Below are positions 24,188 through 32,286 of a DNA stretch of 34,245 nt, piece after piece. The DNA comes from Dehalococcoides mccartyi (GTDB taxonomy: Bacteria; Chloroflexota; Dehalococcoidia; GIF9; DYGU01): positions 1 through 34,245 of the forward strand of contig DYGU01000015.1 in NCBI GenBank assembly GCA_020724525.1. Reading direction: 5' to 3'. The first letter of the stretch is position 1; each line of letters begins with the position of its first letter. The notes under the pieces were generated by a model that did not search any database, had not been told where the DNA came from, and saw only the letters and a list, made by a program, of their open reading frames with translations. The position numbers and the translations under genes were made by a program.

Positions 24188-24349
24188 TTTCCTAAATGAA
24201 GCAATTCTTGAACCTGAGTATGGCTTTATCTACATCCTCTGGAGTCTGAATACCCAGGCGCCTATTTCCAGCTTGAATTCAAAACCGCCGCCACTTGCAC
24301 ATCGGGATTGTCTACCAATGTTTATCCACCGTCCTGAACAAAGTAGAGA

Positions 24350-24417
24350 AACCCTCACCTAAATCCTCTCCTTTGACGGGAGAGGATTTAGGTGAGGGTG
24401 ACAAAACAAACACTCTC
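24350..24417 (+). repeat. 68-bp dispersed palindromic repeat, copy B
   Basis: It matches the reverse complement of 12235-12300. Arms ACCCTCACCTAAATCCTCTC and GAGAGGATTTAGGTGAGGGT form a long, nearly perfect hairpin, and the same GACAAAACAAACACTCTC tail follows. The stem is better preserved here than in copy A. The rest of the 24067-24466 gap holds only the weak ORF traces described at 24077-24187. Confidence 0.85.
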
Positions 24418-24466
24418 AACACATCGCCAATTGCTAAACAAACTTGAGCAGTGATATCATATTTTT

Positions 24467-25105
24467 GTGTCTTTGAATGACATCAAGATAATTTCCTTTG
24501 ATGTGGAAGGGACGCTGGTAACTCCCGACTTCAGTTATGCTGTCTGGTTTGAAGCTATCCCAAAGCTCTATGGACAAAAACACGGAATTAGTTGTGAGAA
24601 AGCCAGGCAAATTGTTAAAGCCGAGTATGAGAAAGTGGGTGACCAGAGACTGGAATGGTATGATGTCGGCTACTGGTTTAACTATTTTGGAATAAGTTCA
24701 CCAGCTCCCATATTGAAAGGTTACGAAAACAAAGTCTGTTATTACCCGGAAGTCTTTGATATCCTGAAAGTCTTAGGGCAGAAATTTAAGCTTGTAGTGG
24801 CTTCAGGCTCTTCACGGGAATTTCTGCGCCATCTTCTCAAAGACGTAGAGACTTATTTCACTAAGGTTTTTTCCTCTATTTCTGATTATCAGCAACTTAA
24901 GACTAAGGACTTCTACCTCAGGATGTGTCAAGACCTGGGAGTCTCCCCACATCAGATAATTCATGTGGGAGACAACCGGCAATTTGATTTTGATATTCCG
25001 CAACAACTCGGCATACTCGCTTTCCACTTAGATAGAAACGGACAGACTCCCGGCACAGAGTCCGTTAACAGCCTGAAACAGTTCCAGTCCCGTCTTCTGG
25101 ACTAA
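24467..25105 (+). CDS. HAD-superfamily hydrolase
   Basis: A 212-residue cytoplasmic protein starting with GTG. Motif I is SFDVEGTLVTPDFS with the nucleophile Asp12; the usual second Asp is Glu14 (DxE instead of DxD), which occurs in some HAD branches. Motif II is VVASGSSREF, and the late acidic motif is HVGDNRQFDFD. The helical cap lies between residues 20 and 100 (WFEAIPKLYGQKHGIS). A small-molecule phosphatase is the likely role, with unknown substrate. It stands alone between the repeat and the LIV operon. Confidence 0.85.
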   Translation: MSLNDIKIISFDVEGTLVTPDFSYAVWFEAIPKLYGQKHGISCEKARQIVKAEYEKVGDQRLEWYDVGYWFNYFGISSPAPILKGYENKVCYYPEVFDILKVLGQKFKLVVASGSSREFLRHLLKDVETYFTKVFSSISDYQQLKTKDFYLRMCQDLGVSPHQIIHVGDNRQFDFDIPQQLGILAFHLDRNGQTPGTESVNSLKQFQSRLLD

Positions 25106-25194
25106 AAACCACTACCAGTCAATAGCTCAAAGCCTTACCGAGATTAGTTAGCCCATTGGGTGAACGGCTTCCCCTTGTGATATACTTCTTGAGT

Positions 25195-26073
25195 ATGGTC
25201 AATTGGGCACAGGTCTTATTTAATTCAAGTGTCACCGGCTGTATTTATCTTATTTCAGCAGTAGGTCTTACTTTAACCTACGGTCTTTCCAAATTCCCTA
25301 ACTTTGCCCATGCCGAATTTATGACTCTTGGTGCCTATGCTGGCTATTTTTTAGCTGACCAGTTAGGTCTTGGTTTTCCTTCTGCCTTTGTGGCTGCTTT
25401 TATAGCTTCGGGCATCCTCGGGGCTTTGTCCTACCGGGGAATTTTCCAGCCATTAGCTAAAAGAGGGGCAAGCCTGATCCACCTTATGGTAGCCGCCATA
25501 GGTCTTGGCTTTGTTATCAGGCATTTTGTGGGTGAGTTATGGGGATGGTCTCCCCGCTCCTTCAAGGTTACTTGGTCTGCTTTTGATATTGGTATCGTAA
25601 GAGTAAGTGACCTCTGGCTATGGCTCATCTTTGCTGCTTTAGCTATGGCAGGACTTATGCATCTTTTACTGACAAAAACCAAAATAGGTAAAGCTATTCG
25701 GGGAACTTCCAGCAATCCGGAACTGGCTTTAGCTTCAGGAGTCAACATCAACCGGGTAACCCTGGTGACCTGGCTGGTTGGAGCAGCTCTGGCAGGTATT
25801 GCCGGACTATTCCGTGGTGCTGGGACCCGGCTCTCCCCCATGCTTGGCTGGGATATCCTGCTACCCACTTTTGCCGTGACTATATTGGGCGGGATAGGTA
25901 GTTTCTACGGAGCTATAGCAGCCGCTTTTATTATTGGTTTAGCCGAAAATATCGGAGTGGTCTTTCTGACCAGTTTTGGAATTTCTACGGAATATCGCAT
26001 GGCAATAGCTTTTCTCATTTTAATCATAACTTTAATTCTGAGACCCGGAGGGTTAGCCCGAATGTTTAGATAG
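25195..26073 (+). CDS. livH: Branched-chain amino-acid ABC permease LivH type
   Basis: A 292-residue inner-membrane permease with about eight helices. The start is taken as ATG at 25195 (MVNWAQVLFNSSVTG), where family homology begins, rather than an upstream in-frame TTG at 25156. Typical segments are YLISAVGLTLTYGLSKFPNF followed by AHAEFMTLGAY, GKAIRGTSSNPELALASGVN with the ATPase-contact region, and TILGGIGSFYGAIAAAFIIG. It pairs with livM. Substrates of this family include branched-chain and other amino acids, amides and aromatic acids, so leucine is not assured. Confidence 0.9.
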   Translation: MVNWAQVLFNSSVTGCIYLISAVGLTLTYGLSKFPNFAHAEFMTLGAYAGYFLADQLGLGFPSAFVAAFIASGILGALSYRGIFQPLAKRGASLIHLMVAAIGLGFVIRHFVGELWGWSPRSFKVTWSAFDIGIVRVSDLWLWLIFAALAMAGLMHLLLTKTKIGKAIRGTSSNPELALASGVNINRVTLVTWLVGAALAGIAGLFRGAGTRLSPMLGWDILLPTFAVTILGGIGSFYGAIAAAFIIGLAENIGVVFLTSFGISTEYRMAIAFLILIITLILRPGGLARMFR

Positions 26074-26101
26074 TCCGGCGCTAATTTTGGAGGGGCTTAA
26101 T

Positions 26102-27031
26102 TTGGACCCACTTATCTATATTCTGGACATCATAGTTTTTGTCGGTATCTTTGCCATAGTTGCGCTAAGTCTTAACCTGGAATATGGCTTTGCTGGCTTA
26201 GGCAACTTTGGTAAGGTTGCCTTTTTTCTGACGGGTGCTTATACTTATGCCCTCCTCAGCCAAATCGGTCTTCCCTTCTTTCTTTGTCTCATCATTGCTG
26301 CTTTAATCTCAGCCAGTATTGGTTTTCTCATTTCCTTGTCAGCTCTGAGATTGCGAGAAGATTATCTGGCAATAGTAACCCTGACCTTTGGCGAAATCCT
26401 GAGATTAGTAGTCAAGGCTGAGCACTGGATTGCCGGGGGGGTCTGGGGAATTACCATGCCCTCAGCTATCTCCTGGGCAGGAGCTTCGCCAAGGATGATG
26501 GCGGCGGCTAATATTGGGTTGGTATATTTTTGCTTGATATTGGGCTTTATTCTGGTCCAACTGGTAAGCAATTCACCTTACGGTCGGGTGCTTCGCGCCA
26601 TCCGTGAAGACGAAACAGCCGCTGAAGCCTTAGGAAAGGACAGGTTCAAATACAAAGCTCAAGCCTTCATGCTTGGTTCGGGATTAGCCGGATTGGGTGG
26701 CGGTCTTTTTGCCCAATACCTCAGGTTTATCGACCCCTATATGTTTCTGCCTACAGTTACTTTCTCAGTATGGATAATGGTCATCATCGGTGGTCCAGCT
26801 AATAACTGGGGAGCACTCCTCGGAGCAACTCTGGTTGAGCTTTTTAGCCGGGGAACAAGAATACTAAAAGACTATTTACTTGTCCCTATCGACCCAAATA
26901 ATTTACAATATATTTTGTTTGGTCTGCTAATCGTGTTTATTCTCCTTTACCGTCCTCAAGGGCTATTGAAGGAGAGCCAGGTCAAGACCAAAGCTTTAGA
27001 GGTAATTTCTCGATGGAAGAAGCACTCTTAA
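26102..27031 (+). CDS. livM: Branched-chain amino-acid ABC permease LivM type
   Basis: A 309-residue permease with about eight to ten helices. TTG at 26102 is the preferred start, with GGAGGGG about 7 bases upstream. Family segments are VALSLNLEYGFAGLGNFGKV, LREDYLAIVTLTFGEILRLV, the contact loop GRVLRAIREDETAAEALGKD, and IIGGPANNWGALLGA. It overlaps livG by 19 bp, consistent with coupled translation in the operon. Confidence 0.9.
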   Translation: MDPLIYILDIIVFVGIFAIVALSLNLEYGFAGLGNFGKVAFFLTGAYTYALLSQIGLPFFLCLIIAALISASIGFLISLSALRLREDYLAIVTLTFGEILRLVVKAEHWIAGGVWGITMPSAISWAGASPRMMAAANIGLVYFCLILGFILVQLVSNSPYGRVLRAIREDETAAEALGKDRFKYKAQAFMLGSGLAGLGGGLFAQYLRFIDPYMFLPTVTFSVWIMVIIGGPANNWGALLGATLVELFSRGTRILKDYLLVPIDPNNLQYILFGLLIVFILLYRPQGLLKESQVKTKALEVISRWKKHS

Positions 27032-27777
27032 GAATAAGGGAGATTAGAAAAAACTTTGGTGGTCTTCGTGCTGTCGACGGAGTCAGTCTCGATGTTGCCG
27101 CCGGGAGCACTACCGGGCTGGTAGGACCCAACGGTAGTGGCAAGACAACTCTGTTTAACATTGTCTTTGGTATACATAAGGCAGATAAGGGTAGTGTCTA
27201 TTTTAATGATGAAAGTATTAGCCACCTGGCTCCCCATGAAGTTTATGCCCGGGGATTAGTCAATGCTTTTCAACTACCCCGGTTATTCTACCGCCTTACC
27301 GTATTAGACAATATGCTTTTAGCTGCCCGAGGACATAAAGGTGATAGCTTTGTAAATAGTTTAGCCTTAAGACAAGAATGGCAAGAGCAAGAAATGAAGC
27401 TGGCTGATAAGGCTATGGAACTTCTAGAACTTCTTGAGCTCGACCACTTAAGCCTTCACCCAGCGGCTGAATTGTCTGGTGGGCAAAGGAAGCTTCTTGA
27501 GATAGGTAGAGCCCTTGTGTCTGAACCCACATTGTTACTACTGGACGAGCCAGCAGCCGGCATAAACCCTAATTTGGGCAGGAGAATTTTTGAGAAAATT
27601 GAAACTTTCCGGCAAAAAGGACTTAGCTTCTTTATTATTGAGCACAGAGTGGAAATATTGCTCGAGTTTGCCCACTGGATTTATGTTATGGATAAAGGAA
27701 AAATAGCTGTTGAGGGTAAACCAGAGGAAATTGTCAACAACCCTACTTTCTATCAAGTTTACTTTGGGGAGGCATAA
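27013..27777 (+). CDS. livG: Branched-chain amino-acid ABC ATPase LivG type
   Basis: A 254-residue ATPase. Walker A is GPNGSGKTT, the signature is LSGGQRKLLEIGRAL, Walker B is LLLLDEPAAGINP, and the switch His is in FFIIEH. The AGIN variant after Walker B is characteristic of LivG. Its first codons lie within the end of livM. Confidence 0.92.
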   Translation: MEEALLRIREIRKNFGGLRAVDGVSLDVAAGSTTGLVGPNGSGKTTLFNIVFGIHKADKGSVYFNDESISHLAPHEVYARGLVNAFQLPRLFYRLTVLDNMLLAARGHKGDSFVNSLALRQEWQEQEMKLADKAMELLELLELDHLSLHPAAELSGGQRKLLEIGRALVSEPTLLLLDEPAAGINPNLGRRIFEKIETFRQKGLSFFIIEHRVEILLEFAHWIYVMDKGKIAVEGKPEEIVNNPTFYQVYFGEA

Positions 27778-27786
27778 GTTTCAGGA

Positions 27787-28494
27787 ATGCTCATAGCCGA
27801 AAACATTGACGCTGGTTATGGTGATGTCGTTATTGTTCACAATGTCTCCATTAAAGTAGGTAAGGGGGAGACGATAGCTATTGTTGGTCCTAACGGAAGT
27901 GGCAAATCAACCTTAATCAAAAGCCTGCTCGGTTTTGCCTGCCTCTTCCGCGGTCGGGTATTTTATCAAGGAAAAGAGATTACGGGTATAACTCCCGACC
28001 GAGCCGTAGCTCTTGGTATAAGCTATGTTCCCCAGCTCAACAATGTTTTTGTTAACCTGACAGTAGCCGAAAATTTAGAGATGGGAGCTTATATCAGAAA
28101 AGACGGTACCGTTAAAGCTGATATTGCTGAAATCTATCGCTTATTTCCGGAACTGGAAGCCAGAAGGGGAACCTGGGCAGGTAATCTGAGCGGGGGAGAG
28201 AGGCAAATGTTAGCTATTGCCCGGGGAATGATGACTAACCCAAAGGTGATACTTCTTGATGAGCCTTTAGCTTCTTTATCGCCCAAGTCTACTTCCCTAA
28301 TTTTATCCAAAATAGAGAAGATTAGAGATAGCGGCACAGCTATAGTTATAATTGAGCAGAATGTCAAAAAGGCTTTAGACTCCTCACAGCGAAGTTATGT
28401 TCTGGTGGATGGCACCTGTGTTCTCGAGGGTGACTCTCATTCCATTTTGTCTGACGAGACCGCCAGGCGACGTTATTTAGGGCTGAAAGCCTGA
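27787..28494 (+). CDS. livF: Branched-chain amino-acid ABC ATPase LivF type
   Basis: A 235-residue ATPase with Walker A GPNGSGKST, signature NLSGGERQMLAIARGMM, and Walker B VILLDEPLASLSP. The usual His of the switch is replaced by Gln in VIIEQNVKKAL, normal for LivF. It starts 9 bp after livG and forms the heterodimeric motor with it. Confidence 0.92.
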   Translation: MLIAENIDAGYGDVVIVHNVSIKVGKGETIAIVGPNGSGKSTLIKSLLGFACLFRGRVFYQGKEITGITPDRAVALGISYVPQLNNVFVNLTVAENLEMGAYIRKDGTVKADIAEIYRLFPELEARRGTWAGNLSGGERQMLAIARGMMTNPKVILLDEPLASLSPKSTSLILSKIEKIRDSGTAIVIIEQNVKKALDSSQRSYVLVDGTCVLEGDSHSILSDETARRRYLGLKA

Positions 28495-28558
28495 AAAGGT
28501 ATTGACAGTCCTTGTTACTTGCCTTAAGATAGGGCTAATTTCTGAAAGGAGGGAGTAA

Positions 28559-29734
28559 ATGGGTAAAAAACTAATTTTGTTGTTTGTGGTATTTCTGCTT
28601 TTGTTACCGGTAGCTGTCGCCTGTCCGGCAGCACCAGTCCCGGGACTGCCAGAGGAGATAAAAATAGGCTGTGTTATGTCTATGACCGGGGCTCTGGCAG
28701 CCATGGGCGTCAATATGAGAGACGCTGCCAAACTTGCCGTTAGTGAAATTAATGCTGCCGGTGGCATAGCCGGAAAGAAGGTGACTTTGCTGGTTGAAGA
28801 CGATGCTACTGACCCGGCAGCCTCTCTTCTGGCTATCAAAAAACTTGTTGAGGTCAAAGGGGTTAAAGTAATTGTCGGTCCTATGATCAGTGGTGCTGTA
28901 ATGGCATCAGGACCTTATGTCGCTGAGAGAGGCGTCTTGCTGTTATCTCCATCGGCAACCTCTCCAAAGATTACTGAACAACCCTGGACTCACTGGGCTT
29001 TCCGGACTTGCCCCAGTGATATCTTTCAAGGTGCCGCAGCAGCCAAAATCATTATCGATAAAGGCTTTAAGAAGGTAGCTATCCTGGTTATGGACAATCC
29101 CTATGGTGTGGGTATTGAGACTGTAGCCAAAGAAGCCCTTAAGGGTAAAGCCGAAATTGTGGCTTCCATAAGGTATGATGAGAAAAAACTGGACTACCTG
29201 ACAGAACTCGGGATAATTAAGGATAAGAAGCCTGATGCTGTCCTTCATGTTGGTTATCATGATGATGGTGCCATTGTCTATAAGCAAGCTTTAGGATTAG
29301 GTCTGGATATAATCCAGTGGGTAGCTGTTGAGGGTGTTCACGGCATGCCTCTGGATAAATTCCCTGAAGCTGGCAAATTTATGGCTAAAGCTGTTGTCGG
29401 CACTGTTCCACAAACACCTGAAGACCTGCCCGCTTTCAAGAAGTTCCGTGATGTTTACGAAAAAGAATTCAAGAAATCCACTACTGTTTATTGTGACTCT
29501 ACTTATGATGCGACTAAGCTAGTGGCTTTAGCTATCAAGGAAGCCGGTGTTTACGATGGGGCTAAAATAAGGGATGCCCTGTGGAAAGTGGGTAAGAAGT
29601 ATTCAGGTGCCAGTGGCACCATATCTTTTGATGAAAAAGGCGACCGGATTGCTGCCAGCTACGGAATTTGGAAGGTGGAACTGGTGGCTGGTAAATACCA
29701 CTTCAAAACAATAGAGTTTATAACCCTCAAATAA
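28559..29734 (+). CDS. LIV-type periplasmic/lipoprotein substrate-binding protein
   Basis: A 391-residue binding protein with an ideal AAAGGAGGGAG ribosome site. The signal peptide (KLILLFVVFLLLLPVAVAC) ends at a Cys, giving a lipobox-like VAVAC. The mature part is a type I periplasmic binding fold with IKIGCVMSMTGALAAMG, AVSEINAAGGIAGKKVTLLV, VKVIVGPMISGAVMASGP and YDATKLVALAIKEAG. It is the last gene of the transporter operon, after a 64-bp gap. The strong ribosome site fits the excess of binding protein such systems need. The exact ligand is unknown. Confidence 0.92.
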   Translation: MGKKLILLFVVFLLLLPVAVACPAAPVPGLPEEIKIGCVMSMTGALAAMGVNMRDAAKLAVSEINAAGGIAGKKVTLLVEDDATDPAASLLAIKKLVEVKGVKVIVGPMISGAVMASGPYVAERGVLLLSPSATSPKITEQPWTHWAFRTCPSDIFQGAAAAKIIIDKGFKKVAILVMDNPYGVGIETVAKEALKGKAEIVASIRYDEKKLDYLTELGIIKDKKPDAVLHVGYHDDGAIVYKQALGLGLDIIQWVAVEGVHGMPLDKFPEAGKFMAKAVVGTVPQTPEDLPAFKKFRDVYEKEFKKSTTVYCDSTYDATKLVALAIKEAGVYDGAKIRDALWKVGKKYSGASGTISFDEKGDRIAASYGIWKVELVAGKYHFKTIEFITLK

Positions 29735-29807
29735 ACCACATTGTATCTCTAATTCAGCCTGGCTGGTGTTCGAGTAATCCAGAGATATTCAGCAGAGGGA
29801 AGTCATC

Positions 29808-30743
29808 CTATGGAGTTACCAGCTCTATTCTGACCATAGGTAAAAGTTTCTCCACATCCTGACGATGGCAGAGACGGGTTCCAGGTGTTAGCACTGTGGC
29901 TGTCCCGGCGGCAACTGCCAAACGGCAAGCCTCTTCTAAACTGGCTCCTTGACTAAGCTTTAGCACCAGACCAGCAACTGCGGAATCACCAGCACCAACG
30001 CTACTTTTTATTTTCACCCGAGGTGGCACCGCTTTTACGGCTTGACCCCGGGTCGCCGCCAGGAGACCATCCTTACCCCGTGAAATAGTCACCACTTCAA
30101 TACCTTGGTTAAGGAAATAGTAGATAGCTTTAATAATTGCCTTTTCATCTTTTAACTCCATCCCTAATAATTGTTCTGCTTCGCGGACATTAGGCTTAAT
30201 AAGATTCGGTTTAGCCTCAACCCCTTTCTTTAGCCATATTCCTTCAGTGTCCAAAGCTGTTTTTATTTTTCGAGCCTTAGCCTTCTCTATTAGTTCCCGG
30301 TAAATATCGTCAGGTATACCCGGGGGGACACTACCAGCAAAGACTATAAAACCTGGTTTTGATTCTATATTCCTTAGCTTGCTTTTCAACCTTTGAAGTT
30401 CTACCTGCGAAATACGGGGACCCGGGGCGCCAATTCTGGTCTGCTGACGGGTTTTAATGTCCGTAATTATGATGTTGCTGCGTATGGCTTGCCGGATAGG
30501 CACAAAGTCGAAGGTGACACCTTCTCTCCGCAATAGCCTCCCCATTATCTCCCCATCATCACCCCCGATAAAACTATAAGCAATCGTCTCGCCCCCAAGT
30601 TCGTGGACAACCCGGGAGACATTAATTCCCTTACCTCCGGGGTCATGACGAAAAGTAGTCCACCGATTAACTTCATCTATAACCAGTCCGTGGACAGTAA
30701 GGGTCTTGTCCAGGCTCGGATTTAGAGTCACCGTAGCAATCAT
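29808..30743 (-). CDS. PfkB-family sugar-phosphate kinase (FruK/LacC-like)
   Basis: A 311-residue ribokinase-family kinase. The N-terminus MIATVTLNPSLDKT and PGGKGINVSRVVHELGG are typical of 1-phosphofructokinase and tagatose-6-phosphate kinase. The catalytic motif is KSSVGAGDSAVAG, and FAGSVPPGIPDDIYREL precedes it. The product is a sugar 1,6-bisphosphate. Its operon partners, a LacD-type aldolase and pyruvate kinase, suggest it supplies the aldolase. Whether the substrate is tagatose-6-phosphate, fructose-6-phosphate or fructose-1-phosphate cannot be told. The ATG lies just after a three-hairpin element and has no SD at normal distance. Confidence 0.88.
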   Translation of the reverse strand: MIATVTLNPSLDKTLTVHGLVIDEVNRWTTFRHDPGGKGINVSRVVHELGGETIAYSFIGGDDGEIMGRLLRREGVTFDFVPIRQAIRSNIIITDIKTRQQTRIGAPGPRISQVELQRLKSKLRNIESKPGFIVFAGSVPPGIPDDIYRELIEKAKARKIKTALDTEGIWLKKGVEAKPNLIKPNVREAEQLLGMELKDEKAIIKAIYYFLNQGIEVVTISRGKDGLLAATRGQAVKAVPPRVKIKSSVGAGDSAVAGLVLKLSQGASLEEACRLAVAAGTATVLTPGTRLCHRQDVEKLLPMVRIELVTP

Positions 30744-30746
30744 TTT

Positions 30747-30833
30747 AGACCGTTTAAAAATTCCTTTTTAAACGGGTGAAGCTTTCACCCTCAATTTAAT
30801 TACCCGTTGAAAATAGGAGATTTTCAACGGTCT
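30747..30833 (-). promoter_or_regulatory. Three-hairpin element between pyk and the PfkB kinase gene
   Basis: The 93-bp gap is filled with nested palindromes. Arms 30804-30814/30820-30830 form an 11-bp stem, 30774-30780/30784-30790 a 7-bp stem, and 30751-30760/30765-30774 a 10-bp stem. Alternative long-range pairs also exist: 30747-30754 with 30826-30833, and 30771-30777 with 30802-30808. On the transcribed strand one loop is CTCCT and another presents AGGA; these are complementary to each other, and AGGA resembles a ribosome binding site. It ends 3 bases before the kinase ATG. This suggests a translational or processing control element; a repeat or terminator is the alternative. Confidence 0.6.
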
Positions 30834-30836
30834 TAA

Positions 30837-32282
30837 TCATTTCACCCTTTCTACCTTTAAGAGGTTGGTAGTGCCAGGGACACCAATGGGAACACCACCC
30901 GTAATAACCACCAGGTCACCACTGCGGGCTATACCCTTTCCCTTAGCTATTTCTGCCCCTTGCCCAAAAAGCTCAGCTAAAGGCAGAGGCTCAGGAATCT
31001 GATGGGCGCGCACTCCCCAGAATAGACATAGTTTTCTCTGGACAGCGTCACTGGGGGTAATTGCCAGAATAGGGACTTTAGGTCTATATTTAGCTACCCG
31101 TTGAGCTGTGCTCCCTGAAGAAGTAGCGGCAACAATGGCAGATGCCCTCAACTGATGGGCAATATGACAAGCGGCATAACTAATAGCATCATCCGTTTCC
31201 GGGGGAAGCTCCTTCCCTTTTTCTGCCAGAAGTTGTTGGTAAGGTAGAGTGGCTTCTGCCTCCAGAGCAATCTGTGCCATCATTTTAACCGCTTCTGCCG
31301 GATACTTACCAATAGCTGTCTCCTCAGAAAGCATTAAAGCATCAGCGCCATCGATCACAGCATTAGCCACATCGGTGACTTCAGCCCGGGTGGGGAGAGA
31401 CATTCTGACCATAGATTCCAGCATCTGAGTAGCTACAATAACCGGTTTCCCCAGGCGATTACATTTATGGATGATCTCCTTCTGCACCACCGGGACCTTC
31501 TCAATGGGAATCTCCAAGCCCAGGTCGCCTCGGGCAACCATTACCCCATCAGCAACTTCAAGGATTTCATCAATGTTAGCTATAGCTTCCTGTGTCTCAA
31601 TTTTAGCAATGACGGCTATTTCCCCACCTCTTTGATGCAGAAACTGCCTTACCTTAAGGACGTCCGAAGCTTGCCTGACAAAGGAAATAGCCACAAAGTC
31701 TACCTGTTGCTTCAAGCCAAAAAGAAGGTGCTTTTTATCTTCTTCTGTGAACGGGGCTGACCTAAAAACAACTCCCGGGATATTAATACCCTTGTCTTCA
31801 CCTAAAAAACCGCCAGTTACGACCTGGCATTTAATGTCACTACCATCGGTAGCTATTACTTCTAACTTTATAGCTCCATCATCAAGAAAAATAATATCAC
31901 CAGTAGCCACTTCTTGAGCAAGAGAGGGCAAACCAACAGATACCCGCTGTTCATCTCCTAATATTTCTTTGGTGGTGAGGATAAATTCACCACCAGTTTT
32001 AAGTTCTATCTGACCCTTTTTAAGCTTACCCGTTCGGTTCTTGGGACCGGGTAAGTCTTGCATCACCGCGAGCGGTTTCCTTACTCGGGAAGCAGCTTGA
32101 CGCAACATTCGCAAGTATCTGGCATGCTCCCGATGCGTCCCATGGGAGAAATTGAGCCGAGCCGCATCCATGCCAACTCGAAGCATCTCTTCAAGCGTTG
32201 AGGCTGAGCCACTGGCTGGTCCGATGGTAGCAACTATTTTTGTTCTCGGTGATAGATTATCTGAATGAATTTTGGTAAGCAT
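30837..32282 (-). CDS. pyk: Pyruvate kinase
   Basis: A 481-residue enzyme of normal length converting phosphoenolpyruvate and ADP to pyruvate and ATP. It starts with SPRTKIVATIGPASGSASTL and has NFSHGTHREH, the phosphate-site variant DLPGPKNRTG, and VAISFVRQASDV. The catalytic Lys is in VIAKIETQEAIANIDEIL, followed by the signature MVARGDLGLEIPIEKVPVVQ and ATQMLESM. The C-terminal domain ends with ITGGVPIGVPGTTNLLKV. It follows lacD by 4 bp and precedes the sugar-phosphate kinase. Confidence 0.95.
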   Translation of the reverse strand: MLTKIHSDNLSPRTKIVATIGPASGSASTLEEMLRVGMDAARLNFSHGTHREHARYLRMLRQAASRVRKPLAVMQDLPGPKNRTGKLKKGQIELKTGGEFILTTKEILGDEQRVSVGLPSLAQEVATGDIIFLDDGAIKLEVIATDGSDIKCQVVTGGFLGEDKGINIPGVVFRSAPFTEEDKKHLLFGLKQQVDFVAISFVRQASDVLKVRQFLHQRGGEIAVIAKIETQEAIANIDEILEVADGVMVARGDLGLEIPIEKVPVVQKEIIHKCNRLGKPVIVATQMLESMVRMSLPTRAEVTDVANAVIDGADALMLSEETAIGKYPAEAVKMMAQIALEAEATLPYQQLLAEKGKELPPETDDAISYAACHIAHQLRASAIVAATSSGSTAQRVAKYRPKVPILAITPSDAVQRKLCLFWGVRAHQIPEPLPLAELFGQGAEIAKGKGIARSGDLVVITGGVPIGVPGTTNLLKVERVK

Positions 32283-32286
32283 ATTT

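Noticed and set aside
24087-24362. 91-residue plus-strand ORF
   Set aside because: It runs into the dispersed palindromic repeat, has no ribosome site and no domain; minus-strand traces explain the region better.
30751-30830. Simple rho-independent terminator of pyk
   Set aside because: Three stems with alternative pairings, no T-run after them, and immediate continuation into a co-directional gene make a plain terminator a poor fit, though it is not excluded.
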